A stretch of 51,002 nt of DNA from positions 1 to 51,002 of the forward strand of contig JAAEZI010000021.1 in NCBI GenBank assembly GCA_018222915.1. The letters are read 5' to 3'. A program made the position numbers and the translations under genes. Below the pieces are notes generated by a model. That model had not been told where the DNA came from and searched no databases. It worked only from the letters and a program-made list of their open reading frames with translations. The DNA comes from Algicola sp. Lineage in GTDB: Bacteria; Bacteroidota; Bacteroidia; Flavobacteriales; Flavobacteriaceae. This document shows, in pieces, positions 1 to 7,872 of the stretch; positions within the stretch are counted from its first letter, which is position 1, and each line of letters starts with the position of its first letter.

Positions 1-28
1 GTGTTGCTTAGGTGTAACACCTTTTTTT
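1..28 (+). terminator. Rho-independent terminator of an upstream gene outside the window
   Basis: GTGTT (1-5) pairs with AACAC (16-20), and the arm is followed at once by C and seven T. The left arm is probably cut by the window edge. It separates carB from whatever lies upstream on the plus strand. Confidence 0.5.
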
Positions 29-71
29 GTACCTATATGTTACCTATTTTTGAACACTTAAAATAACAAAA

Positions 72-2924
72 ATGCCAAAGAACGAAAAGTTAAAATCCAT
101 CCTTATCATTGGCTCAGGTCCAATAATCATTGGTCAAGCCTGTGAGTTTGATTACTCCGGAACACAAGCGTTAAGATCCTTGAGAGAAGACGGAATCGAA
201 ACCATATTAATAAACTCTAATCCTGCTACGATCATGACAGATCCTACCATGGCAGATCACGTTTATTTATTACCATTGACGACAAAGTCTATCATTAAAA
301 TATTAAAGGAACACCCTCAAATTGATGCTGTGTTACCTACAATGGGTGGACAAACGGCTTTGAATTTATGCATTGAAGCAGATGAAAAAGGCATATGGGA
401 AGATTTCAACGTAGAAATTATTGGTGTGGATATTGATGCCATTAATATCACTGAAGACCGAGAGAAGTTTAGAGAATTGATGCTTAAGATTGGCATCGGA
501 ATGGCGCCTCAAGCAACGGCTACATCTTTTTTGAAAGGAAAAGAAATTGCCCAAGAATTTGGATTTCCCTTATGTATAAGGGCGTCTTTTACTCTAGGTG
601 GTGCCGGAGCCTCCATTGTATATAATGAGAAGGAGTTTGATGAGTCATTGACTAGAGGATTAGAAATTTCACCTATCCATGAAGTCATGATTGACAAAGC
701 TTTGATAGGTTGGAAGGAATATGAATTAGAGCTTTTACGTGATAAAAATGATAATGTCGTCATTATCTGTACTATAGAGAATATGGATCCTATGGGTATC
801 CATACAGGAGATTCCATTACGGTTGCTCCGGCAATGACCTTATCTGATAAGACCTTCCAAAAAATGCGTGACATGGCCATTCATATGATGCGCAGTATCG
901 GTGATTTTGCAGGTGGATGTAACGTGCAATTTGCTGTGAGTCCGGACGATAATGAAGATATTATTGCGATTGAAATTAATCCAAGAGTATCCCGATCTTC
1001 TGCTTTGGCAAGTAAAGCTACAGGATATCCTATTGCAAAAGTAGCTGCCAAACTGGCTACGGGTTACAACCTCGATGAACTAAGCAATCAAATTACAGGA
1101 TCCACATCAGCATTATTTGAACCGACATTAGATTATGTGGTTGTTAAAATACCTAGATGGAATTTTGATAAATTCGAAGGATCTGATAGAACATTGGGTC
1201 TACAAATGAAAGCTGTTGGTGAGGTTATGGCTATCGGACGTTCGTTCCAAGAAGCCTTGCACAAAGCAACTCAGTCTTTAGAAATCAAACGTAACGGTCT
1301 TGGTGCTGATGGTAAGGGGTATACGAATTATCAGCAAATTATCGAGAAATTAACCTATGCTAGTTGGGATCGTGTATTCGCAATTTATGATGCTATCCAA
1401 ATCGGTATTCCGTTGAGTAGAATTCATGAAATTACGAAAATAGATATGTGGTTCTTAAAGCAATATGAAGAATTACATGAACTAGAAAAGCAGATTTCAA
1501 CATTTACTATTGATACGATAGAACGCGACTTATTACTTGAAGCAAAGCAGAAAGGATATGGAGATCGCCAAATCGCACATATGCTTAAATGTTTAGAAAG
1601 CCAAGTGTATAATAAACGCGATGAGTTAAATATCAATAGAGTTTACAAGTTAGTAGATACCTGTGCAGCCGAGTTTAAAGCACAAACACCGTATTACTAT
1701 TCAACTTTTGAAAACGAAGTAGAAACGTCAGATGGTGCTATCTATCCAGCTAATGAAAGTGAAGTCACTGATAAAAAGAAAATCATAGTACTTGGGTCTG
1801 GACCAAACCGTATTGGTCAAGGAATTGAATTTGATTATTGCTGCGTTCATGGCGTCTTAGCAGCTTCTGAATGTGGTTATGAAACCATCATGATTAATTG
1901 TAATCCTGAAACGGTCTCTACCGATTTTGATATTGCCGATAAGCTGTATTTCGAGCCCGTGTTTTGGGAACATATTTATGACATCATCCGTCATGAAAAA
2001 CCGGAAGGTGTAATTGTACAGTTAGGTGGTCAAACGGCATTAAAACTAGCAGAGAAATTAGATCGCTATGGTATTAAAATTTTAGGAACCACTTACCAAT
2101 CCTTAGATTTAGCTGAAGATCGTGGAAGTTTTTCTAATATCTTAAAAGATAATCATATTCCTTATCCAGAATTTGATGTTGCTGAAACAGCTGATGAAGC
2201 CCTCGCAGTAGCAGATAAACTTGATTTTCCTATCTTGGTAAGACCATCGTATGTACTGGGCGGACAAGGAATGAAAATTGTGATTAATAAACAGGAATTG
2301 GAAGAGCATGTCGTCGATTTATTACGTAAAATTCCAAACAACAAATTGTTATTGGATCACTATTTAGATGGTGCCATTGAAGCAGAAGCTGATGCGATAT
2401 GTGATGGTGAAAATGTTTACATTATCGGAATTATGGAGCACATCGAGCCATGTGGTATTCATTCTGGTGATAGTAATGCCACATTGCCTCCTTTTAATTT
2501 AGGGGAGTTTGTGATGCAGCAAATTAAAGATCATACAAAAAATATTGCACTGGCTTTAAAAACCGTTGGACTTATTAATATTCAATTCGCCATCAAAGAT
2601 GATAAAGTATATATCATTGAGGCAAATCCGCGAGCATCACGAACAGTACCATTTATCGCGAAAGCTTATGGTGAACCATATGTCAACTATGCGACGAAAG
2701 TGATGCTGGGTGAAAAGAAGGTAACAGATTTTGATTTTAAACCACATTTAAAAGGATATGCTATCAAACAGCCTGTTTTCTCATTTAATAAATTCCCTAA
2801 TGTCAATAAGAAGTTAGGGCCAGAAATGAAGAGTACAGGTGAAAGTATCTTGTTTATTGATAGTTTAAAAGATGACGATTTTTACAATCTTTACTCACGA
2901 CGTAAAATGTATTTGAGTAAATAA
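72..2924 (+). CDS. carB: Carbamoyl-phosphate synthase large subunit, short form
   Basis: Cytoplasmic enzyme that makes carbamoyl phosphate from bicarbonate, ammonia (channelled from CarA) and 2 ATP, feeding pyrimidine and arginine synthesis. The internal duplication is visible: GSGPIIIGQACEFDYSG near residue 14 recurs as GSGPNRIGQGIEFDY near residue 575, each heading a carboxyphosphate/carbamate synthetase half with an ATP-grasp domain. The protein is 950 residues, against about 1,070 in E. coli, and stops after the second synthetase half. The C-terminal MGS-like domain that binds UMP and ornithine in E. coli is therefore absent. carA is not in the window. A possible -7 element (TATTTTTG, 45-52) lies just upstream. 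The ATG at 72 gives the canonical MPKNEKLKSILIIGSGP start. Confidence 0.97.
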   Translation: MPKNEKLKSILIIGSGPIIIGQACEFDYSGTQALRSLREDGIETILINSNPATIMTDPTMADHVYLLPLTTKSIIKILKEHPQIDAVLPTMGGQTALNLCIEADEKGIWEDFNVEIIGVDIDAINITEDREKFRELMLKIGIGMAPQATATSFLKGKEIAQEFGFPLCIRASFTLGGAGASIVYNEKEFDESLTRGLEISPIHEVMIDKALIGWKEYELELLRDKNDNVVIICTIENMDPMGIHTGDSITVAPAMTLSDKTFQKMRDMAIHMMRSIGDFAGGCNVQFAVSPDDNEDIIAIEINPRVSRSSALASKATGYPIAKVAAKLATGYNLDELSNQITGSTSALFEPTLDYVVVKIPRWNFDKFEGSDRTLGLQMKAVGEVMAIGRSFQEALHKATQSLEIKRNGLGADGKGYTNYQQIIEKLTYASWDRVFAIYDAIQIGIPLSRIHEITKIDMWFLKQYEELHELEKQISTFTIDTIERDLLLEAKQKGYGDRQIAHMLKCLESQVYNKRDELNINRVYKLVDTCAAEFKAQTPYYYSTFENEVETSDGAIYPANESEVTDKKKIIVLGSGPNRIGQGIEFDYCCVHGVLAASECGYETIMINCNPETVSTDFDIADKLYFEPVFWEHIYDIIRHEKPEGVIVQLGGQTALKLAEKLDRYGIKILGTTYQSLDLAEDRGSFSNILKDNHIPYPEFDVAETADEALAVADKLDFPILVRPSYVLGGQGMKIVINKQELEEHVVDLLRKIPNNKLLLDHYLDGAIEAEADAICDGENVYIIGIMEHIEPCGIHSGDSNATLPPFNLGEFVMQQIKDHTKNIALALKTVGLINIQFAIKDDKVYIIEANPRASRTVPFIAKAYGEPYVNYATKVMLGEKKVTDFDFKPHLKGYAIKQPVFSFNKFPNVNKKLGPEMKSTGESILFIDSLKDDDFYNLYSRRKMYLSK

Positions 2925-3118
2925 GTTTAAAAGTCTGCCGCTATTATGACGCTCAAAGCATGGAAGCTTATAAAGGTATACGCCTGAAATTTTCGTTAAA
3001 CTGTAGACTTCAATTGTCACTAAATGATTAATTTAGCTAAAAATTTTATGTCAGAATTAAAATGGAATCATTATTGATATCTTTTTTGATAGAGAATTTT
3101 AATAATGAATTGTAAGCT

Positions 3119-3976
3119 ATGAAAACAAAACTACTTTTTTTATCATTCATATTAGTCTCATTCGTTATGACTGCTCAAGTGGTAGCCAATCAGGTTGATG
3201 ATTTTGAGGATGGTACCGTACAGGGTTGGATTATCAATGGCAGTGGGTTTGCTTCAAATCCGCCTTTACCTTTTAACGTCGCTACCGATGGTCCTTCAGG
3301 TGTTGATGATAACTTTTTGAGATACGAAACTACGGGTTCTCCAGGAGGAGCTGGAAGTAAAATGATTATCATTAATCAAGCAGGCAACTGGACTGGTAAC
3401 TATACAGGTCAAGGAGTTGTTGCGATAAAAATGGACGTTAGAGCGACCGACAATGATTTGCATGTGCGTGTAGCATTTGATGGTGCTGGTGGTATTTTTT
3501 GTACAACGGATGCTGTAGTAGTCCCTGCAGGTTCTGGTTGGCAATCAGTAACTATTCCAATTTCTCCTGCTGGGTTTACAGCTTTCGGAGGTTCAGATAT
3601 AAACGCAACCTTAGCTGATGTAACCATTATGAGAATTCTGAGTAGAACAACACCAGGATGGATTGGTGACGCTATTGATGCAACGATGGATCTTGATAAT
3701 ATCACAGCGTCAACTACTTTAGGAACGACGGAAGTTAATCAAATAGGTTTTGAAATTTCACCAAATCCTGCGTCGTCTAAACTCAATATCAAACTACCGC
3801 AGTCATCTACGGATGCAACTGTGGCCATATACGATGTTTTAGGGAAAAGAGTCTATTCAAAATCATTAAATACCATGGTTTCTTCAATTGACGTCTCAAA
3901 ATGGAATTCAGGAGTATATCTTGTAAGAATTTCAAGTAATAACGGTACAATTTCTAAACGATTTGTGAAGCAATAA
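3119..3976 (+). CDS. Secreted protein with T9SS type A sorting domain and jelly-roll-like body
   Basis: 285 residues. A Sec signal peptide (MKTKLLFLSFILVSFVMTAQ) is followed by a beta-rich region of about 180 residues beginning VDDFEDGTVQGW. That opening is typical of galactose-binding/CBM-like jelly rolls in exported flavobacterial proteins, but no catalytic motif is evident. The last 75 or so residues are a T9SS type A sorting domain (ISPNPASSKLNIKLP, DVLGKRVYSK, WNSGVYLVRI, KRFVKQ), predicting passage through the outer membrane and cell-surface attachment or release. It is a monocistronic gene ending at a good terminator. The export route is well supported; the ligand or substrate is unknown. 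Confidence 0.85.
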   Translation: MKTKLLFLSFILVSFVMTAQVVANQVDDFEDGTVQGWIINGSGFASNPPLPFNVATDGPSGVDDNFLRYETTGSPGGAGSKMIIINQAGNWTGNYTGQGVVAIKMDVRATDNDLHVRVAFDGAGGIFCTTDAVVVPAGSGWQSVTIPISPAGFTAFGGSDINATLADVTIMRILSRTTPGWIGDAIDATMDLDNITASTTLGTTEVNQIGFEISPNPASSKLNIKLPQSSTDATVAIYDVLGKRVYSKSLNTMVSSIDVSKWNSGVYLVRISSNNGTISKRFVKQ

Positions 3977-3999
3977 AACATTTCTTTTAAAACATGAGT

Positions 4000-4026
4000 A
4001 TGCCCATCAACGCTATTGTTGGGCAT
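4000..4026 (+). terminator. Rho-independent terminator
   Basis: ATGCCCATCAA (4000-4010) pairs with TTGTTGGGCAT (4016-4026) with one mismatch, followed by ATTTTTAT. It ends the T9SS gene at 3119-3976. Confidence 0.8.
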
Positions 4027-4106
4027 ATTTTTATGTTAATAATTGAGAACTAATTGAAAAAAATCACTAAATTGTAAGAGCATTTAAGATTTTTAAAGCA
4101 AATTCT

Positions 4107-4874
4107 ATGAAAAAAAATTACCTACGAATAAGTCTTTTAATGTTATTCATTTTTGGAATAACGACTGCTTTTTTCAACGCTCAAGTCAGGATTGTTGAAG
4201 TAGATCCTGCTACTGAAAGAGCGACAATTAAAAATTTTGGTGCTTCGATGCTAGATATTTCTACTTACCGATTGTGCTCTAAAATAAAATATGGAACGTT
4301 AAGCAATATGACGGTAGTAAGTGGTTCATTGCAATTGATGCCCAATGCTGAAGTCTCTGTCACTGTAGCTTTATCGGGTGGTAATGCATTAGATGCTCAA
4401 GCCGATCTAGGTTTGTATTTACCTACTGGAAGTTTCGGTACAGCTGCAAATATGATTGATTTTACGCAATGGGGAAGTGGTGGCAACGGACGAGAAAACC
4501 TAGCAGTTCAAAATGGTTTTTGGACCGCAGGAACCTTTATCAATGTGAGTCCTCCTTATGAGTTTACTGGAACAGTTACCGATTACGGTGTTGCGTTTTG
4601 GGATACACTTTTAGGTGTAGAAGATATTAATGATAATACAAAGTTTTCAATTTCTCCTAATCCAGCTACACTCAATTTAAATATCTCAATTCCTAGTAAT
4701 ATTGAAGACGCTACATTACGTGTATTTGACTTATTAGGCAAAAAAGTATTGGAAACGACTTTGAGTAATTTGTCATCGATATCCATAGATGTCAGTGACT
4801 GGAATACTGGAATTTATATTGTGAGAGTTGCTAATAATGATATCTCTCAAACCAAGCGTTTTATTAAACAATAA
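4107..4874 (+). CDS. Secreted protein with lamin-tail-like domain and T9SS type A sorting domain
   Basis: 255 residues. A signal peptide (about residues 1-26, ending FFNAQ) precedes a beta-rich body that begins VRIVEVDPATERATIKNFG. That opening resembles bacterial lamin-tail domains (a statement of position followed by 'TIKNFG...DISTYRL'); this call is by eye and moderate. The C-terminus is a T9SS sorting domain (ISPNPATLNLNISIP, DLLGKKVLET, WNTGIYIVRV, KRFIKQ), closely similar to that of the gene at 3119-3976. The two proteins are probably exported by the same machinery, although their bodies are unrelated. A terminator follows immediately. Confidence 0.82.
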   Translation: MKKNYLRISLLMLFIFGITTAFFNAQVRIVEVDPATERATIKNFGASMLDISTYRLCSKIKYGTLSNMTVVSGSLQLMPNAEVSVTVALSGGNALDAQADLGLYLPTGSFGTAANMIDFTQWGSGGNGRENLAVQNGFWTAGTFINVSPPYEFTGTVTDYGVAFWDTLLGVEDINDNTKFSISPNPATLNLNISIPSNIEDATLRVFDLLGKKVLETTLSNLSSISIDVSDWNTGIYIVRVANNDISQTKRFIKQ

Positions 4875-4899
4875 ATATTATTCACTTACAATTATAATT

Positions 4900-4933
4900 G
4901 AAGCCACCGAATTATTGGTGGCTTCTACTTTTT
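4900..4933 (+). terminator. Rho-independent terminator between convergent genes
   Basis: GAAGCCACC (4900-4908) and GGTGGCTTC (4917-4925) form a perfect 9-bp stem, followed on the plus strand by TACTTTTTG. The stem touches the stop codon of the convergent YceI-family gene. Confidence 0.85.
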
Positions 4934-5461
4934 GTGCAAGTCGAAAGTAAATGAAATCGTGATGGTTTCTGCAATTTTATTACGAACTATTTTTGGGATA
5001 GCAATATCGAAATCGGATGCCTCAACCTTAAAGGTGCCATTCATAGTCATATGCTCATTAGTTGTTACTAAATTGACTGCTATTGTATCCATATCTTTAG
5101 TTTTGCCATGGAAGTTGAGTGTTCCTTTCAACTGATACTCATTGGATAAGTTATGGCTATCAAATGCTATGAACTTACCTTTAAAGCTTGCCTTCGGATA
5201 CTTGTCAGATTCTGCATAATTTTCATTAAAATGTTCTTCCATAAGCGCATTTTTAAATCGGAAAGCTGTCGTTAAAGCTAATGCGGCAAATTCTCCGTTT
5301 TCTGTATTTAAAATGGCACTTACAGACTTGTTTTTTGCGGCGACTTCTTCGAAGGAAGGTACTGAAGCTTCAAACGTTATTATACCAGTTCTGGTAATGT
5401 ATTTATCTTGTGAAAAGCTAGATAAACTGCAGCATACTAAAATGTAAATAAAATACTTCAT
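4925..5461 (-). CDS. YceI-family periplasmic lipid-binding-like protein
   Basis: 178 residues with a signal peptide (about 1-18, ending SFSQ). The body has YceI-family features: TRTGIITFEASVP near the start, DKYPKASFKGKF in the middle and a final strand pair ending ITISFTFDLHKK. YceI proteins are lipocalin-like barrels that bind polyisoprenoid or similar lipids in the periplasm. The gene is the last of a minus-strand group with a cytochrome-like lipoprotein (3 nt upstream) and a DUF5777 barrel. The ligand here is not predictable. The family call is firm, the function is not. Confidence 0.85.
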   Translation of the reverse strand: MKYFIYILVCCSLSSFSQDKYITRTGIITFEASVPSFEEVAAKNKSVSAILNTENGEFAALALTTAFRFKNALMEEHFNENYAESDKYPKASFKGKFIAFDSHNLSNEYQLKGTLNFHGKTKDMDTIAVNLVTTNEHMTMNGTFKVEASDFDIAIPKIVRNKIAETITISFTFDLHKK

Positions 5462-5464
5462 CGT

Positions 5465-5830
5465 TTAATTATTTAAAAGTCCATCCATTTCCCATTGTAC
5501 TACAAGGTCAATCAAGTTTTGAGGAAGCCGAGGACCTCCAAAAGGCATTAAAAAGCTTTGATCTTCAGAAGATATTCTTTCAATCAGTCCTCTTGTTTCT
5601 ATGGCATTTTTTACATCCTCATAGGCCGTAAGTGCCATGGGTGCACCATTTACAGGAGGATCGTTATGACAGGAAATACAATTATTGTCAATAATGGGTT
5701 TGACATGTGCCTCATAAGTAATGCTAGTTGGTAATGGTGTTGCATCTATGAGGTCATCTTCACTTGCATTTGTGCAGGCTTGTCCAATCATTCCTATAAT
5801 TATAAGTACTAAAATGTTTTTCATGTTCAT
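5465..5830 (-). CDS. Single-haem cytochrome c-like lipoprotein
   Basis: 121 residues. The N-terminus (MNMKNILVLIIIGMIGQAC) is a lipoprotein signal with the lipidated cysteine near residue 19. A single CISCH haem-attachment motif lies in the middle (VKPIIDNNCISCHNDPP), and LMPFGG further on supplies a candidate axial Met. This is the usual short 'c-type cytochrome' architecture of flavobacterial lipoproteins, suggesting a one-electron carrier tethered in the periplasm. It lies 3 nt from the YceI gene and 5 nt from the DUF5777 gene, so the three are almost certainly co-transcribed. Confidence 0.85.
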   Translation of the reverse strand: MNMKNILVLIIIGMIGQACTNASEDDLIDATPLPTSITYEAHVKPIIDNNCISCHNDPPVNGAPMALTAYEDVKNAIETRGLIERISSEDQSFLMPFGGPRLPQNLIDLVVQWEMDGLLNN

Positions 5831-5835
5831 TATTT

Positions 5836-6681
5836 TTAAAATCGCCTACTGAGATTAAAACCAAAGTAAATATTCCCATCAGTCCAATCACCAGTGGCTT
5901 GTCCTAAAAATCCATTGGTATTCATGGCTTGTGCGTTGGTAAAATGCATTTGAAAGACATGTCCACCCGTTTCAAAGTCAATGCCTATAGATAATGGGTT
6001 TTTAAACGGCGAATCATTTGCTCGATTAAGGTGCCAGCCATAATCCATATTGAGGGACCACCGCTTTCCTAATTTATATCGGCTTCCAATTCCCAATGCA
6101 AATTGCGAATTATCTTGATGCTTTTGCTGTACATAGTTGTCATGGAAAAACGTCGGTACTATTTCTAAAGAGAACAGTGAATTAACTTTTCTAGAAATGA
6201 TGACTTGTGCTGTGTAACCTAAGCGATGTTTGAATTCTAGTTTAGGTAGGTTATTCCTATCCAATGCCGTATTAACTAAGATGGCATTAAATCCTACGAT
6301 AGTCACAGGTGAACCATGAGGACGTTGTCTTAATAATCTATATTTTATTGAGGACTCATATATTTTCTGATAGGAGCTTCTTGAAATCCCTATGTTTAAA
6401 CCGTCTGAAATACCAAATACAAAGTTCAATCGAGTCACCGCATCATCTAGTCCGAAAAAACTATCGAAACCATTTTCTATACTTCCAAACCGATGAGACA
6501 CGATAAATGTCAATTCTTTTTTGGCAACAAGTTTTGTGGATTCAAAATTAACAATCTTTAACCCCTTAAATGCCGCAGTTGTGAATGAATTGTCTAAGGT
6601 GTCAGAATCAATCTCATCCAACAACTCGTTTTGAGATAAGACGAGAAATGGAAACAAGAGAATTATGAATCGTAGTTTCAT
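5836..6681 (-). CDS. DUF5777-family outer-membrane beta-barrel protein
   Basis: 281 residues with a signal peptide ending VLSQ at about residue 17. The rest is alternating hydrophobic beta strands ending NIYFGFNLSRRF, with the terminal aromatic expected of an outer-membrane barrel. KKELTFIVSHRFGSIENG and FGISDGLNIGISRSSYQK match the pattern I associate with DUF5777 proteins. No enzymatic motif is seen. It is the first gene of the run with the cytochrome lipoprotein and YceI protein. The operon is separated from the cupredoxin gene upstream by a terminator at 6699-6729. Confidence 0.8.
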   Translation of the reverse strand: MKLRFIILLFPFLVLSQNELLDEIDSDTLDNSFTTAAFKGLKIVNFESTKLVAKKELTFIVSHRFGSIENGFDSFFGLDDAVTRLNFVFGISDGLNIGISRSSYQKIYESSIKYRLLRQRPHGSPVTIVGFNAILVNTALDRNNLPKLEFKHRLGYTAQVIISRKVNSLFSLEIVPTFFHDNYVQQKHQDNSQFALGIGSRYKLGKRWSLNMDYGWHLNRANDSPFKNPLSIGIDFETGGHVFQMHFTNAQAMNTNGFLGQATGDWTDGNIYFGFNLSRRF

Positions 6682-6698
6682 GATGGATATATGTATTT

Positions 6699-6729
6699 AA
6701 AAAAAGCCAAGCACAGTAATTGCTTGGCT
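6699..6729 (-). terminator. Rho-independent terminator (minus strand)
   Basis: AGCCAAGCA (6705-6713) and TGCTTGGCT (6721-6729) form a 9-bp stem; on the minus strand a run of seven T follows. It ends the cupredoxin transcript, so the DUF5777 operon needs its own promoter or read-through. Confidence 0.85.
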
Positions 6730-6734
6730 ATGGT

Positions 6735-7325
6735 CTATTTTTTTACAAAACGCTTTAAGGTCGTCGTATTGCCTACAGAAACTTTGATGATGTATATACC
6801 ACTGTGCCAATTGGAAACATCTAATTGATTCAGCGACTCTTCAATATCAACTTTTGTGAGAACAACCTTTCCTAAAACATCAAAGACTTCAAGACTTGAA
6901 TTGCTAGCACCAATTTTAATATTCAAAATATCATCTGTCGGAGTAGGATAAACATTGAAGCTTGATGGGTTGTCAAGATCATCGACACTGAGATTGTCTT
7001 CAACTGTTATGGTACCAGACATACTACCAGCACCATGAACTCCACAGAAGTAGTCATTGTCACCCACAACTGTGAAAGTGTACGAATAAGTAGAACCAGT
7101 TGGGCCTAAAAAGCCACTATTAAAGGTTTCTACACTGCTTCCTGAAACATTCTCCACGGTATGGTTAGGACTCGTCCAAGTCCACATAACAGTATCTCCT
7201 ACATCAATAGTCAAGTCGACACTGGATCCCATACCAGCGAACCAGTCTAAGTTATGTGTTGTTTGAGCATTAAGAGTTGTCATTCCGATAAGGAACATCA
7301 GGGTCATGAGTAATTTTGTTTTCAT
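6735..7325 (-). CDS. T9SS-exported plastocyanin/azurin-like cupredoxin
   Basis: 196 residues: a signal peptide (ending TLNAQ), a cupredoxin domain at roughly residues 22-110, and a T9SS type A sorting domain (VYPTPTDDILNIKIG, DVLGKVVLT, WHSGIYIIKV, KRFVKK). The type 1 copper ligands are visible: His in WTSPNHTV, then Cys, His and Met in YFCGVHGAGSM. VGDTVMWTW is the usual strand before the first His. A surface-exported blue copper protein is expected, an electron carrier outside the outer membrane. It overlaps the upstream OB-fold gene by 4 nt, so the two are co-translated. Confidence 0.88.
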   Translation of the reverse strand: MKTKLLMTLMFLIGMTTLNAQTTHNLDWFAGMGSSVDLTIDVGDTVMWTWTSPNHTVENVSGSSVETFNSGFLGPTGSTYSYTFTVVGDNDYFCGVHGAGSMSGTITVEDNLSVDDLDNPSSFNVYPTPTDDILNIKIGASNSSLEVFDVLGKVVLTKVDIEESLNQLDVSNWHSGIYIIKVSVGNTTTLKRFVKK

Positions 7326-7714
7326 TTTGTTTGGTTTTGATTAATAATAAGGCATTGATCTAATTTGATATCTCCTAGTAAATCATCGTAGCCTATAAAA
7401 CGACCTTTTACTGTGATGGAATCTTTCATATATAATTGTTTGATTGACGTACTAAACTGACAAAAAATGCTATTGTTCAGGATGATAACACTGGAATCTA
7501 TTTTTGAAATATTACCCATAATTTGAACCGTATTATTTAAATATTTTTTTTCTGAAACTTCAGGGTTTACATCAAATTCAGACATGAAACTATCGGCTTC
7601 TAACATATACATTGCTGCTTCTTGTTCAATGTTTCTATGGTCTTGATAAACGTAGTTATAGCCAAAGACTACAACAATTATCAATACAAAGAATACAATC
7701 CATTTCTTGTTCAT
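7322..7714 (-). CDS. Membrane-anchored OB-fold (tRNA_anti-like) protein
   Basis: 130 residues. One N-terminal membrane anchor (about residues 5-22, IVFFVLIIVVVFGYNYV) is followed by a periplasmic domain with VQIMGNISKIDSSVIILNN and ITVKGRFIGYDDLLGDIKLDQCLI. This is the strand pattern of the tRNA_anti-like OB-fold family, common as small periplasmic proteins in Bacteroidota. The name is historical; no tRNA binding is implied. Its stop overlaps the start of the cupredoxin gene, suggesting a shared role in that protein's maturation or electron transfer, but this is inference. Confidence 0.7.
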   Translation of the reverse strand: MNKKWIVFFVLIIVVVFGYNYVYQDHRNIEQEAAMYMLEADSFMSEFDVNPEVSEKKYLNNTVQIMGNISKIDSSVIILNNSIFCQFSTSIKQLYMKDSITVKGRFIGYDDLLGDIKLDQCLIINQNQTK

Positions 7715-7751
7715 TTCTATTTTTTTTGAGCAGGTTTATTTAGAGCACTCC

Positions 7752-7780
7752 AACTGCTTCAGGCATTTGCTGAAGCAGTT
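7752..7780. repeat. Perfect 11-bp inverted repeat between two minus-strand genes
   Basis: AACTGCTTCAG (7752-7762), a 7-nt loop, and CTGAAGCAGTT (7770-7780). There is no T-run on the minus side and only a weak TTTC on the plus side. It is either a T-poor terminator for the acidic lipoprotein gene ending at 7873 or an RNA-stabilising hairpin. Confidence 0.6.
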
Positions 7781-7872
7781 TTCAGCTCGCTATCAAATAA
7801 CTTTGGGGCAATAAAGGTGTTTATTTGACGAATGGAAACTTTTCTTTTTCATAGCAATTTTTCCAATTTTTT

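Noticed and set aside
366-554. Minus-strand ORF inside carB (and many similar antisense frames elsewhere)
   Set aside because: Lies wholly within a clearly coding plus-strand gene, has no motif, and its composition is that of a reverse-complement shadow.
2947-3030. Short ORFs (13 and 23 codons) between carB and the first T9SS gene
   Set aside because: No hydrophobic segment, no promoter match, no clustering of codons; indistinguishable from chance.
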